A DNA stretch of 8,061 nt from an uncultured Enterococcus sp. (GTDB lineage: Bacteria; Bacillota; Bacilli; Lactobacillales; Enterococcaceae), in assembly GCA_946409145.1 (NCBI GenBank), contig CAMJVA010000068.1, forward strand, positions 1 to 8,061, in the 5' to 3' direction. The notes under the pieces are model-generated. The model was not told the origin of the DNA. It saw only the letters and a program-made list of their open reading frames with translations, and ran no database searches. A program made the translations under genes and the position numbers. Every line of letters starts with the position of its first letter. Position 1 is the stretch's first letter. Of the stretch, positions 1 to 6,900 are shown one piece after another.

Positions 1-2
1 AT

Positions 3-734
3 CAATATGTAGGAGAAAATCCAAAATTTGGTTATTGGCGCGACTCTCACGCTCGCTTTATTGGACCGGTAAGTTTTACGTTACAAGAAATTTTTATTCG
101 CGATTGGAACGCCTCTTGTGATGAAAAACAACATATACATTATGAAGAAAAATTCTTTCAACTTCCTGAAAAAGCTCAACGAGGGCCATACAGCATTCAA
201 GTGGTTTCTGATGGGCCAGAGTCAATGGAAGATATTTTAAAAGGGGCCATTATTCGCATGAGTAACGATAGCGAAAAAAGAATTTGGATTCAAACCCCCT
301 ATTTAATTCCCGATGACAGTATGATTACAACCCTACTTATTGCCGCTCGTTCTGATATTGATGTGAGAATTATGATTCCTTGTATGCCAGATCATCCTTT
401 TATTTACAGAGCAACTCAATACTATGCTAACTTTTTAACTGGTTTAGGAATAAAAATTTATATTTACAACAATGGTTTTTTACATGCAAAAACCTGTTTA
501 GTAGACGATAATTTATGTTCCATTGGTTCCATGAACCAAGATATTCGTTCTTACAGTTTGAATTTTGAAGTCCAAGCTTTTATTTATTCTTCTGAAATGA
601 ACCAAAAATTTGCCGAAATTTTTATAGAAGATATGAAACATTGCACCTTACTCACTCCAGAAATGATTAGTCAACAATCTCGTTGGTTACGTTTTAAACA
701 AAACTTTTCTCGCCTCCTCTCTCCTATTTTATAG
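3..734 (+). CDS. cls: Cardiolipin synthase, C-terminal part (5' end outside window)
   Basis: Phospholipase D superfamily membrane enzyme that joins two phosphatidylglycerols into cardiolipin and glycerol. The frame is open from base 3, so 243 residues are visible and the N-terminus (membrane segments and first HKD motif) lies before the window. The visible part opens with the GYWRDSHARF.GP stretch that follows the first HKD site in bacterial Cls. The second HKD motif is complete at visible residues 161-168 (H161, K163, D168; codons from base 483), followed by IGSMNQDIRSYSLNFE, the family's usual GSxNxDxRS block. QTPYLIPDD upstream is also typical. An in-frame GTG at 201 is internal, not a start, because homology continues upstream of it. 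The stop codon lies inside the terminator hairpin. The family call is firm; which paralogue (clsA or clsB type) cannot be told. Confidence 0.93.
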   Translation, partial: QYVGENPKFGYWRDSHARFIGPVSFTLQEIFIRDWNASCDEKQHIHYEEKFFQLPEKAQRGPYSIQVVSDGPESMEDILKGAIIRMSNDSEKRIWIQTPYLIPDDSMITTLLIAARSDIDVRIMIPCMPDHPFIYRATQYYANFLTGLGIKIYIYNNGFLHAKTCLVDDNLCSIGSMNQDIRSYSLNFEVQAFIYSSEMNQKFAEIFIEDMKHCTLLTPEMISQQSRWLRFKQNFSRLLSPIL

Positions 735-749
735 GAAAGAGGTTTTTTT
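716..749 (+). terminator. Rho-independent terminator of cls
   Basis: A 12-bp stem (716-727 with 731-742, one C/A mismatch) with a TTT loop is followed by seven Ts (743-749). The stem contains the cls stop codon (732-734), so the last codons of the gene form the left arm. Confidence 0.85.
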
Positions 750-759
750 ATTTTTACCT

Positions 760-787
760 TTGCTAAAATAAATAAAAAGTGTATAAT
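760..787 (+). promoter_or_regulatory. Promoter of the tRNA-Glu/tRNA-Ser unit
   Basis: TTGCTA (760-765) and a perfect TATAAT (782-787) are separated by 16 bp. Transcription would start near 794, about 12 bases before the tRNA-Glu gene. It lies just after the cls terminator, so the tRNAs are transcribed independently. Confidence 0.7.
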
Positions 788-805
788 AATTTTTGTTGAT
801 GTCTT

Positions 806-877
806 GGGGCATTGGTCAAACGGTCAAGACGCATGATTCTCAGTCATGAAATAGGGGTTCGATTCCCCTATGCCCTA
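806..877 (+). tRNA. tRNA-Glu (anticodon CTC)
   Basis: A 72-nt cloverleaf. The acceptor stem GGGGCAT (806-812) pairs with ATGCCCT (870-876); the D-stem is GTC/GAC; the anticodon stem CATGA/TCATG encloses loop TTCTCAG with anticodon CTC at 839-841; the T-arm is AGGGG-TTCGATT-CCCCT. The T11-A24 pair, the four-base variable loop (no base 47) and A37 are all typical of tRNA-Glu. The first acceptor pair is G1-U72, a wobble. The discriminator is A877. CCA is not encoded, so it must be added by the CCA-adding enzyme. It would read GAG. Confidence 0.92.
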
Positions 878-889
878 TTTTTTTGCTCT

Positions 890-977
890 GGAGAGTTGGC
901 AGAGTGGTAATGCAACGGACTCGAAATCCGTCGAACCGCCTTTATGCGGTGCGCAGGTTCAAATCCTGTACTCTCCT
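890..977 (+). tRNA. tRNA-Ser (anticodon CGA)
   Basis: An 88-nt class II tRNA with a long variable arm. The acceptor stem GGAGAGT (890-896) pairs perfectly with ACTCTCC (970-976). The anticodon stem ACGGA/TCCGT holds loop CTCGAAA with anticodon CGA at 922-924, reading UCG. The variable arm has an ACCGC/GCGGT stem, and the T-loop is TTCAAAT. The discriminator position is T977 rather than the G usual in bacterial tRNA-Ser, and CCA is not encoded. It lies 12 bases after tRNA-Glu and is probably cotranscribed with it. Confidence 0.95.
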
Positions 978-994
978 TTATTATCAAGGGGTTG

Positions 995-1031
995 AGCGCT
1001 TATACCATTAAATGGTATAGGCGCTTTTTTT
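995..1031 (+). terminator. Rho-independent terminator of the tRNA unit
   Basis: A 14-bp stem (995-1008 with 1012-1025, one T-G wobble) with loop TAA is followed by a run of seven Ts (1025-1031). It sits 18 bases after tRNA-Ser and closes the two-tRNA transcript. Confidence 0.93.
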
Positions 1032-1037
1032 GCTGTT

Positions 1038-1058
1038 TTGGGCAGAGAATTGGGCAGA
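1038..1058 (+). repeat. Tandem direct repeat TTGGGCAGA, two copies
   Basis: TTGGGCAGA occurs at 1038-1046 and again at 1050-1058, a 12-base period with spacer GAA. It lies directly after the terminator of the tRNA-Ser gene. Short direct repeats beside tRNA 3' ends can be arm-type integrase binding sites, but no integrase gene and no second copy of the tRNA end is visible, so that role is only inference. Confidence 0.6.
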
Positions 1059-1104
1059 ACTTTTAGAAAAATTAATTAAATAACATTTTTGCTTTAAACT
1101 TAGT

Positions 1105-1133
1105 TTGACAATCTCTTTAATATTGCGTATTTT
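1105..1133 (+). promoter_or_regulatory. Promoter of the 59-residue membrane protein gene
   Basis: A perfect TTGACA (1105-1110) and TATTTT (1128-1133) are separated by 17 bp. Transcription would start near 1140, giving a leader of about 25 bases before the ATG at 1166. Confidence 0.65.
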
Positions 1134-1165
1134 AAAGATAAACACTTTTGAAAGTAGGCGATTAA

Positions 1166-1345
1166 ATGGCTAAAAAAACAATTCTGACCATTTTTCTTGT
1201 TGCAGTGGTCCTGACTGTTTTCTTCGCTTATTTCAACCATCATTTTTTCTTAACTTTCCCTTTTTCTATTTTAATGAGTTGGGGATTTATTACAGGATTT
1301 TCTCCTACAAGAAAAGTTTTGGAAAATAAACCTGAAGCAAAATAA
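1166..1345 (+). CDS. Small hydrophobic membrane protein, 59 residues, function unknown
   Basis: An ATG-to-TAA frame of 59 residues that I do not recognise. It starts MAKKTILTIF and ends KVLENKPEAK. Two hydrophobic stretches, about residues 5-22 and 27-46, are joined by a short FNHH turn and followed by a charged tail, so a two-segment membrane hairpin is likely. Support for it being a real gene comes from context: a promoter with perfect TTGACA and 17-bp spacing just upstream, an AAAGTAGG ribosome site 7 bases before the ATG, and a terminator-like structure that begins at its stop codon. It stands alone between the tRNAs and the convergent ABC transporter genes. No conserved catalytic motif is visible; a toxin, a small regulatory membrane peptide and a conserved family protein are all possible. 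Confidence 0.72.
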   Translation: MAKKTILTIFLVAVVLTVFFAYFNHHFFLTFPFSILMSWGFITGFSPTRKVLENKPEAK

Positions 1346-1433
1346 AAAAGAACTGGACGCCATTTGTACTGACTTAAAAGTAAGATGAATTTCAAACTTT
1401 TAAAAGTCTTTGCAAAAAGGTTCAGTTCTTTTT
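1345..1433. terminator. Probable bidirectional terminator with nested hairpin between convergent genes
   Basis: An outer 14-bp stem pairs 1345-1358 with 1420-1433 (one G-T wobble). Its ends are runs of A and T, so a U-tract follows the stem on either strand. It serves the small membrane protein gene on + and the transporter ATPase gene on -. The 61-base interior holds a second hairpin: GACTT (1371-1375) with AAGTC (1404-1408) and AAAAGT (1376-1381) with ACTTTT (1396-1401), leaving a 2-base bulge and a 14-base loop. This is larger than a simple terminator. Confidence 0.6.
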
Positions 1434-1440
1434 ATTTTAT

Positions 1441-2175
1441 TTATAATACTTTAGCTAAAAAATCTTGGGTGCGACTATTTTGTGGGTCATTAAAGACTTT
1501 TTCTGGACTTCCTTGTTCAAGAATTTGTCCATCGTCCATAAATAAAATACTATCACCCACTTCTTTTGCAAATCCCATTTCGTGGGTGACAATCACCATG
1601 GTCATCCCTTCTTTAGCTAAATCTTTCATCACGCTTAAAACTTCCCCAACCATTTCCGGATCAAGAGCTGAAGTGGGTTCGTCAAAAAGCATGACATCTG
1701 GTTCCATAGCCAAAGCTCTAGCTATGGCAATTCGTTGTTGTTGTCCTCCTGATAAGGATTGAGGATAGGCTGTTGCTTTATCAAAAAGACCTACTTTTTC
1801 CAATAAATCTAAAGCAATTTTTTCAGCCTTTTCCTTTGAGATTTTTTTAACTTTAATTGGGGCTAAAGTAATATTATCTAACACTGTCATATTGGGAAAT
1901 AAATTAAATTGTTGAAAGACCATGCCCATTTTTTCCCGCATTTTAAAAATATTATTACTTTTAGCAGTAATATCCACCCCTTCAAAAGAAATCATGCCAG
2001 AATTAGGCTTTTCTAAAAGATTTAAACAACGTAAAAAGGTAGACTTTCCTGAACCAGATGGGCCAATAACCACAACTACTTCACCTTTTTTTATTTCATA
2101 ATTGATTCCCTTTAACACTTCATTAGGACCAAAAAATTTATGCAAATCTACCACTTCAATTAATGTTTCGCTCAT
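1441..2175 (-). CDS. glnQ: Polar amino acid ABC transporter, ATP-binding protein
   Basis: The 244-residue cytoplasmic ATPase that powers the transporter encoded by the two genes upstream. All ABC motifs are intact: Walker A GPSGSGKST (38-46), Q-loop in VFQQFNLF (86-93), signature LSGGQQQR (141-148), Walker B VMLFDEP (161-167) and switch histidine H198. The sequence matches the GlnQ/HisP type of polar amino acid importers in length and motifs, with no extra C-terminal regulatory domain. An AAAGGAAA ribosome site precedes the ATG and overlaps the gap to the permease gene, whose stop lies 12 bases away, so the two are translationally close. It is the last gene of the operon. The substrate cannot be read from the ATPase; glnQ is used as the family name. 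Confidence 0.95.
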   Translation of the reverse strand: MSETLIEVVDLHKFFGPNEVLKGINYEIKKGEVVVVIGPSGSGKSTFLRCLNLLEKPNSGMISFEGVDITAKSNNIFKMREKMGMVFQQFNLFPNMTVLDNITLAPIKVKKISKEKAEKIALDLLEKVGLFDKATAYPQSLSGGQQQRIAIARALAMEPDVMLFDEPTSALDPEMVGEVLSVMKDLAKEGMTMVIVTHEMGFAKEVGDSILFMDDGQILEQGSPEKVFNDPQNSRTQDFLAKVL

Positions 2176-2187
2176 GTTATTTCCTTT

Positions 2188-2871
2188 CTAATTCACATAG
2201 CCTTTACTTAATTTTTTCTCCCAAAGACCTAAGAGACGGCTAGTGGTAAATGTTAGTACAAAATAAATGACTGCTGCAGCTAAAAGAGGTTCTAACCCTT
2301 TAGACGTAATTCCTTGAATAGAGTTGGCTCCATAAACTAGTTCTGCCACCCCAATAGCTGAAAGTAAGGAAGAATCTTTAATCACTGTGACAAATTCATT
2401 TCCTAATGCCGGTAAAATATTACGAATCGCTTGAGGCAAAATCACAAAACGCATGGTTAAAGTTGGTTTTAGTCCTAAAGAATAAGCAGCTTCTGTTTGC
2501 CCCTTACTAACTGCTTGAATGCCCCCTCGAACAATCTCTGCCACGTATGCTCCTGAGTTCATAGCAAGAGGAGTGATTCCTGCAATAAGTAAAGCAAATT
2601 CCACATTCATAATATAAAATCTAGGAACTGGAATTTTCCCATACAATAAAATAAATCCGATTAAAATTTGTAAAAACATAGGTGTTCCACGAAATATTTC
2701 AATATAAGCTGATGCTAAAAAATGTAAAATTTTATTTTTTGATAGTTTCATTAAAGCTAGTAAGGTTCCTAAAATAGCCCCAAGAACCACGGTAATTAAA
2801 GAAATCACCAAGGTCACTACCGTCCCATTAATTAAATACATGGAAAAATTATTTAAAAATGAAAAATCCAA
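2188..2871 (-). CDS. Polar amino acid ABC transporter, permease protein
   Basis: A 227-residue integral membrane subunit of the HisM/GlnP family, forming the translocation path for amino acids delivered by the lipoprotein. About five membrane segments can be seen (roughly 14-40, 52-78, 90-112, 158-180, 192-212). The RGTP motif (61-64) and the EAA coupling loop (about 127-147, EAAYSLGL...LPQA) that docks onto the ATPase are conserved. Translation starts at TTG (2869-2871): a GGGAGG ribosome site lies 8 bases upstream, and the next ATG would remove ten residues. It lies 25 bases after the binding protein gene and 12 before the ATPase gene. With a single permease gene, the channel is presumably a homodimer. 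Confidence 0.94.
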   Translation of the reverse strand: MDFSFLNNFSMYLINGTVVTLVISLITVVLGAILGTLLALMKLSKNKILHFLASAYIEIFRGTPMFLQILIGFILLYGKIPVPRFYIMNVEFALLIAGITPLAMNSGAYVAEIVRGGIQAVSKGQTEAAYSLGLKPTLTMRFVILPQAIRNILPALGNEFVTVIKDSSLLSAIGVAELVYGANSIQGITSKGLEPLLAAAVIYFVLTFTTSRLLGLWEKKLSKGYVN

Positions 2872-2879
2872 AAGAATAT

Positions 2880-2887
2880 CCTCCCTT
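2880..2887 (-). promoter_or_regulatory. Ribosome binding site fixing the TTG start of the permease
   Basis: Read on the minus strand it is AAGGGAGG, followed by an 8-base spacer and TTG. This is the strongest match to the anti-Shine-Dalgarno sequence in the gap and decides the non-ATG start. Confidence 0.8.
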
Positions 2888-2896
2888 TTATTTCAA

Positions 2897-3751
2897 TTAT
2901 TGCGCATTTTCTTCGGCAATTTGAGAATTAGTAGCAATGAATTCATCAATTTTTCCTTCATCAATGAGTTGTTGAATAACCTTGTCCACTTCTTCTTTTA
3001 AGGCTCCGGAATTTTTTGGTAACGCCACAGCGTATGCTTCGTCATCTTCTGAACTTAATGTTACATCAGCAATGCCTAAATCAGGATTTTGTTTTACATA
3101 ACTTTCAGCAATGGCTCCTTCTAAAACCATACCGTCTAAGCCCCCACTAGCTACTTGAATGAGCATCGTTGTATTTTTTGGAATAGAGGTTAGTTTAGCG
3201 TTTGATAATTGTTCTTTAGCCACGTCTTCTTGAATGGAACCTTGTTGAGCACCAATATTTTTTCCAGTGAAGCTTTCAACAGTCGTGTACTCTGCTAATT
3301 TGTCTTTCTTCACAACAATTTTTTGGCTTGGAGTGTAATAAGGAATAGAAAAGTCAGCATTTTTTTGTCTTTCTTTAGTAGCAGAAACCCCAGCTAAAAC
3401 CATATTTAATTTTCCTGCTTGCATTGAAGGCATTAAATTATTAAAGTCTAATTGCATGATTTTAAGTTCTACCCCGAGATCCTCTGCTACAGCTTTGGCA
3501 ATATCCACATCGGCTCCGATGATTTCATTTTTTCCATCTACTTGAGCTGGAAATTCAAAAGGAGCAAAATCAGGAGAGGTTCCCATAACCAATTCGCCAC
3601 TTTCTTTGATTTTTTCTAATAAATTACTATTGTCAGCTTTACTCACTGCACTATCTGTTGAATGAGTTCCTGGAGTAGTAGGTTCTGAAGAACAAGCAGT
3701 TAAAAATAAAATAGCACTTAATGTGAATAAAGATCCTAGAATTTTTTTCAT
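2897..3751 (-). CDS. Polar amino acid ABC transporter, substrate-binding lipoprotein
   Basis: A 284-residue extracellular receptor of the SBP_bac_3 family, lipid-anchored to the membrane and feeding the permease. A lipoprotein signal peptide (MKKILGSLFT start, hydrophobic core) ends in lipobox LTAC with the modified cysteine at residue 20, then a Ser/Thr/Pro-rich linker to about residue 42. The fold follows: GTSPDFAPFEF near 57-67, GADVDIAKA near 79-87, and GVSATKERQK with R128 at the site that usually grips the substrate carboxylate. At the usual aspartate ligand position there is E211 (MVLEGAIAESYV). The frame is open 27 codons further upstream, but only this ATG has a ribosome site (AAAAGGGG, 8-base spacing) and gives a proper signal peptide. 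It is the first gene of the operon. The ligand is not certain; a polar amino acid such as Gln, Arg or Lys is likely. Confidence 0.93.
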   Translation of the reverse strand: MKKILGSLFTLSAILFLTACSSEPTTPGTHSTDSAVSKADNSNLLEKIKESGELVMGTSPDFAPFEFPAQVDGKNEIIGADVDIAKAVAEDLGVELKIMQLDFNNLMPSMQAGKLNMVLAGVSATKERQKNADFSIPYYTPSQKIVVKKDKLAEYTTVESFTGKNIGAQQGSIQEDVAKEQLSNAKLTSIPKNTTMLIQVASGGLDGMVLEGAIAESYVKQNPDLGIADVTLSSEDDEAYAVALPKNSGALKEEVDKVIQQLIDEGKIDEFIATNSQIAEENAQ

Positions 3752-3759
3752 ATGACTTT

Positions 3760-3767
3760 CCCCTTTT
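3760..3767 (-). promoter_or_regulatory. Ribosome binding site fixing the start of the binding lipoprotein
   Basis: Minus-strand AAAAGGGG with 8 bases to the ATG at 3749-3751. It rules out the longer reading frame that begins at 3832, whose extra 27 residues would precede the signal peptide. Confidence 0.75.
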
Positions 3768-3804
3768 ATATTTATACATTTTATAAATCTTTTTTGCATA
3801 AATA

Positions 3805-3832
3805 ATAATAACAAGAAATAAAAATATTGCAA
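3805..3832 (-). promoter_or_regulatory. Candidate promoter of the amino acid ABC operon
   Basis: Minus-strand TTGCAA (3827-3832), a 16-bp spacer and TATTAT (3805-3810). Transcription would start near 3798 and leave a leader of about 47 bases. The surroundings are very AT-rich, so a competing promoter is possible. Confidence 0.5.
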
Positions 3833-3855
3833 GAGAAAAATTTAAATTTCTACAA

Positions 3856-3869
3856 AGAAAGCGTTTTAT
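3856..3869. promoter_or_regulatory. Possible cre site (CcpA operator)
   Basis: AGAAAGCGTTTTAT agrees with the catabolite-responsive element pattern TGAAAGCGTTTTCA at 11 of 14 positions, including the central AAGCGTTT. It overlaps the -10 of the upstream promoter candidate and lies 24 bp above the -35 of the other. If real, it would tie uptake to carbon status through CcpA. Confidence 0.35.
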
Positions 3870-3894
3870 ATACTATTTTTATTCTTTTAGACAA
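3867..3894 (-). promoter_or_regulatory. Alternative upstream promoter of the amino acid ABC operon
   Basis: Minus-strand TTGTCT (3889-3894), a 16-bp spacer and TATATA (3867-3872). It lies downstream of the nifJ terminator and could act instead of, or together with, the promoter nearer the gene. Its -10 overlaps the cre-like sequence. Confidence 0.35.
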
Positions 3895-3928
3895 TTCCAA
3901 AATGAATATTATGCAATAATTATGTATA

Positions 3929-3967
3929 AAAAAAGAACAAAAGAATTTAATTCTTTCGCTCTTTTTT
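3929..3967 (-). terminator. Terminator of nifJ (A/T-flanked long stem)
   Basis: Bases 3929-3947 pair with 3949-3967 over 19 bp, with two G-T wobbles on the minus strand, and the nifJ transcript ends in a run of U. It begins 6 bases after the nifJ stop codon. The symmetric A and T runs would allow it to work in both directions. It separates nifJ from the ABC operon downstream. Confidence 0.75.
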
Positions 3968-3973
3968 ATTTAT

Positions 3974-6900
3974 TTATTGATTCTCTTTAGCGTGTCTAGC
4001 TGCCCGTCTTTCTTCTCGACGTTTTCTTGCCGCGATTTTTTCCGGAGAGTCTTCCCCTTTATCTCGTACTTTTTTAGTTACTTTTTCAGAGGTAAGAGAA
4101 GTTTTTGTTTCTTCTTTTCCGGCTTTTTTTTCTTCCATTTTTAATAACCGTTCCCGAATTTTTTGTTCTTCACCCGTTAGCCGAGCGTAATTAAAGAAGC
4201 GTCGTTTCGCATCATTCACATTTTTTTCAAATAATTCTTTGGCCATTTCTGGATAATTCGTTTCTAAAGAAGAAAAACGAGTTTGCCCCCGCATAAAGTC
4301 AGGCATTTTAGAAAAATCAGGTTTTTTAAAGTCCAAACTCATTGGCACTTTTCCTTGTTCTTCTAATTCTGGATTAAAGCGATATAAAGACCAGTAACCA
4401 GATTCCACCGCGTCTTTCGCTTCTTTTAGAGTTTGACTCATCCCCGCTTTTAAGCCGTGGTTAATACATGGTGTGTAGGCAATAATAATAGAGGGGCCAG
4501 GAAAGTTTTCTGCTTCAGTGAAAGCTTTAATGGTTTGCATTTGGTTAGCTCCAGAGGCAATTTGAGCCACGTACACATTTCCATAACTCATAGCCATTAA
4601 GCCTAAATCTTTTTTACCAAAATATTTACCAGAAGCAGAGAATTTAGCAATAGCAGACGCAGGGGTTGCTTTAGAAGTTTGCCCTCCTGTATTGGAGTAA
4701 ACCTCATTATCCATCACTAAAATATTCACATCAGCTCCCGTGGCAATCACATGGTCAATGCCCCCAAAACCAATATCATAGGCCCAACCGTCTCCACCGA
4801 TCATCCATTGAGATGGTTTCACAAATTGATCTTTCATAGCATAAATTTCTGCTAACTGTTTGTTGTCTTCTTTTAAAAGAGCTTCTTTTAAAGCAGCTTC
4901 TAATTTAGTTGCTCTTTGACGGGTTCCTTTTCCTTCTGACAAATGATTTAGCCAGTCTTCCATTAATGATTTCAAATCATCAGAAACAACTTCTAAAGCT
5001 TTTCCCATTAAAACGGCTAGTTTTTCCCGCCGAACTTCATTGGCCAGATACATGCCATAACCAAACTCGGCATTGTCTTCAAGTAAGGAATTGGACCAAG
5101 CGGGACCTTGTCCTTGGTCATTTGTTTTATAAGGAGTAACTGGAAAAGCTCCCCCATAAATTGAAGAACAACCAGTGGCATTAGAAATTTGCAAACGATC
5201 CCCATAAAGTTGCGTTAATAGTTTCAAATAAGGGGTTTCTCCACACCCAGGACAAGCAGAAGAAAATTCAATTAAAGGTTCATTAAACTGTGTTCCTACT
5301 ACTGTTTCTTTATTTTTTGCAGGATTTTCTTTAGTTTTTAAGGTCATGGCAAAAGCCCAGTTCACTGCTTGTTCTTTTTGCGTTTCATAAGGCATTAATT
5401 TTAAAGCAGCACCTTTTTTTGGACAAGCTTCTACACAAAGCCCACAGCCGGTACAATCTTCTAAAGAGACTTGAATGCGATATTTCAAGCCATCAGCACC
5501 TTTTAAATCTCTAGTAATAAAACCTTCTGGTGCATCTTTTAATTCTTCATCTGTAGCTAAAAATGGGCGAATAGAAGCATGAGGACAAACAAAGGCACAT
5601 TCATTACATTGAATACAGAAATTTTCATCCCAAACAGGAACTTCTAAAGCAATACCACGTTTTTCATATTGGGTTGTCCCAAGAGGCATGGAACCATCTG
5701 TTAAACCATTGTCAATTAAGTTTTGAACCGTGATTTTTTCCCCTTCCATTTCATTAACTGGTTTAGAAATATTGTAGAAAAATTTCGGTAAATGACTAGG
5801 TTTTTCTTGTTTTATCATTTCTTCTTCTAACCAAGAAGCAGGAACTTGCACTTCATGTAATCTTTCCACGGTACCATCAATGGCTTTAATATTTTTATCA
5901 ACGACTGCCATGGATTTTTTTCCATAAGCTTTAAAGGCACTTTCTTTTAAAATAGGTAACACTGTTTCAAAAGGAATAATATCTGTTAAACGGAAAAAGG
6001 CTGTTTCCATGGCCGTATTAATTCTTCTCCCAAGGCCCACTTCTTGTGCTAGAGAAACGGCATCAATTGTATAAAAATGAATCTTGTTTTCTGCTAAATA
6101 TTTTTTCAATTTAACAGGTAAATTTTTATCTAATTGTTCATCGTTCCAAGGAGTATTTAATAAGAAAATTCCTCCTTGTTTCAATCCTTTTGTTAGATCA
6201 TAAAGGTGAAGATATGCTGGATTATGGCAAGCGATAAAGTCTGCATTTTCAATTAAATAACTGGAACGAATTGGAGTATCTCCAAAACGTAAATGAGAAA
6301 CGGTTAAGCCACCTGATTTTTTAGAATCATAGTAAAAATACCCCTGGGCAAATTTATCTGTATTATTTCCAATAATTTTAATCGCTGATTTATTCGCTCC
6401 AACAGTACCATCAGAACCAAAGCCCCAAAATTTTGCTTGATAAGTTTTAGGATTGGTTAAATCTAATAAAGGTACAGGATCTAAGCTTAAGTGAGTCACG
6501 TCATCAGTAATACCTACTGTAAATCGTTCTTTCATTTCAGAAGGATTTTTAGCAAGTTCATTAAAAATAGCTAAAATATGATTTGGTAAAACATCTTTTG
6601 AACCAAGACCAAATCGTCCTCCAATAATAGTTGGATGAACATTTGCTTCATAAAAAGCACTTTGCACATCTAATAATAAAGGTTCTCCTGCAGCTCCGGG
6701 TTCTTTCGTTCTGTCTAACACTGCAATTTTTTCCACGGTTTTTGGTAACTTAGCGATTAATTTTTCACTAGGAAATGGTCGGAATAAGTGAACATTTAAA
6801 AAGCCTACTTTTTTTCCTTGTTTATTAAGGTAATCCACCGTTTGTTCAATAATTGGCCCCACACTACCCATGGAAACAATGACCTCAGTAGCATCAGGTG

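Noticed and set aside
201..203. GTG as start of the cardiolipin synthase fragment
   Set aside because: Cls-specific sequence continues in frame upstream to the window edge, so the GTG is an internal valine.
878..884. Run of seven Ts after tRNA-Glu as a terminator
   Set aside because: No hairpin other than the tRNA itself precedes it, and tRNA-Ser follows 12 bases on without a promoter, so it is more likely a processing spacer.
1385..1762. Plus-strand reading frame of 125 codons
   Set aside because: It runs opposite the ATPase gene, whose motifs are intact, and its translation has no recognisable domain or ribosome site. It is an antisense shadow.
3752..3832. 27-codon N-terminal extension of the binding lipoprotein
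   Set aside because: It overlaps the likely promoter and ribosome site, and would place extra residues before a perfectly good lipoprotein signal peptide.
3929..3967. Near-palindrome as an insertion-sequence end or operator
   Set aside because: Its position right after the nifJ stop, its U-run and lack of any partner repeat or transposase fit a terminator better.
4909..5205. Short frames on both strands inside nifJ
   Set aside because: They lie wholly within the conserved TPP-domain coding region of nifJ and have no independent start signals.
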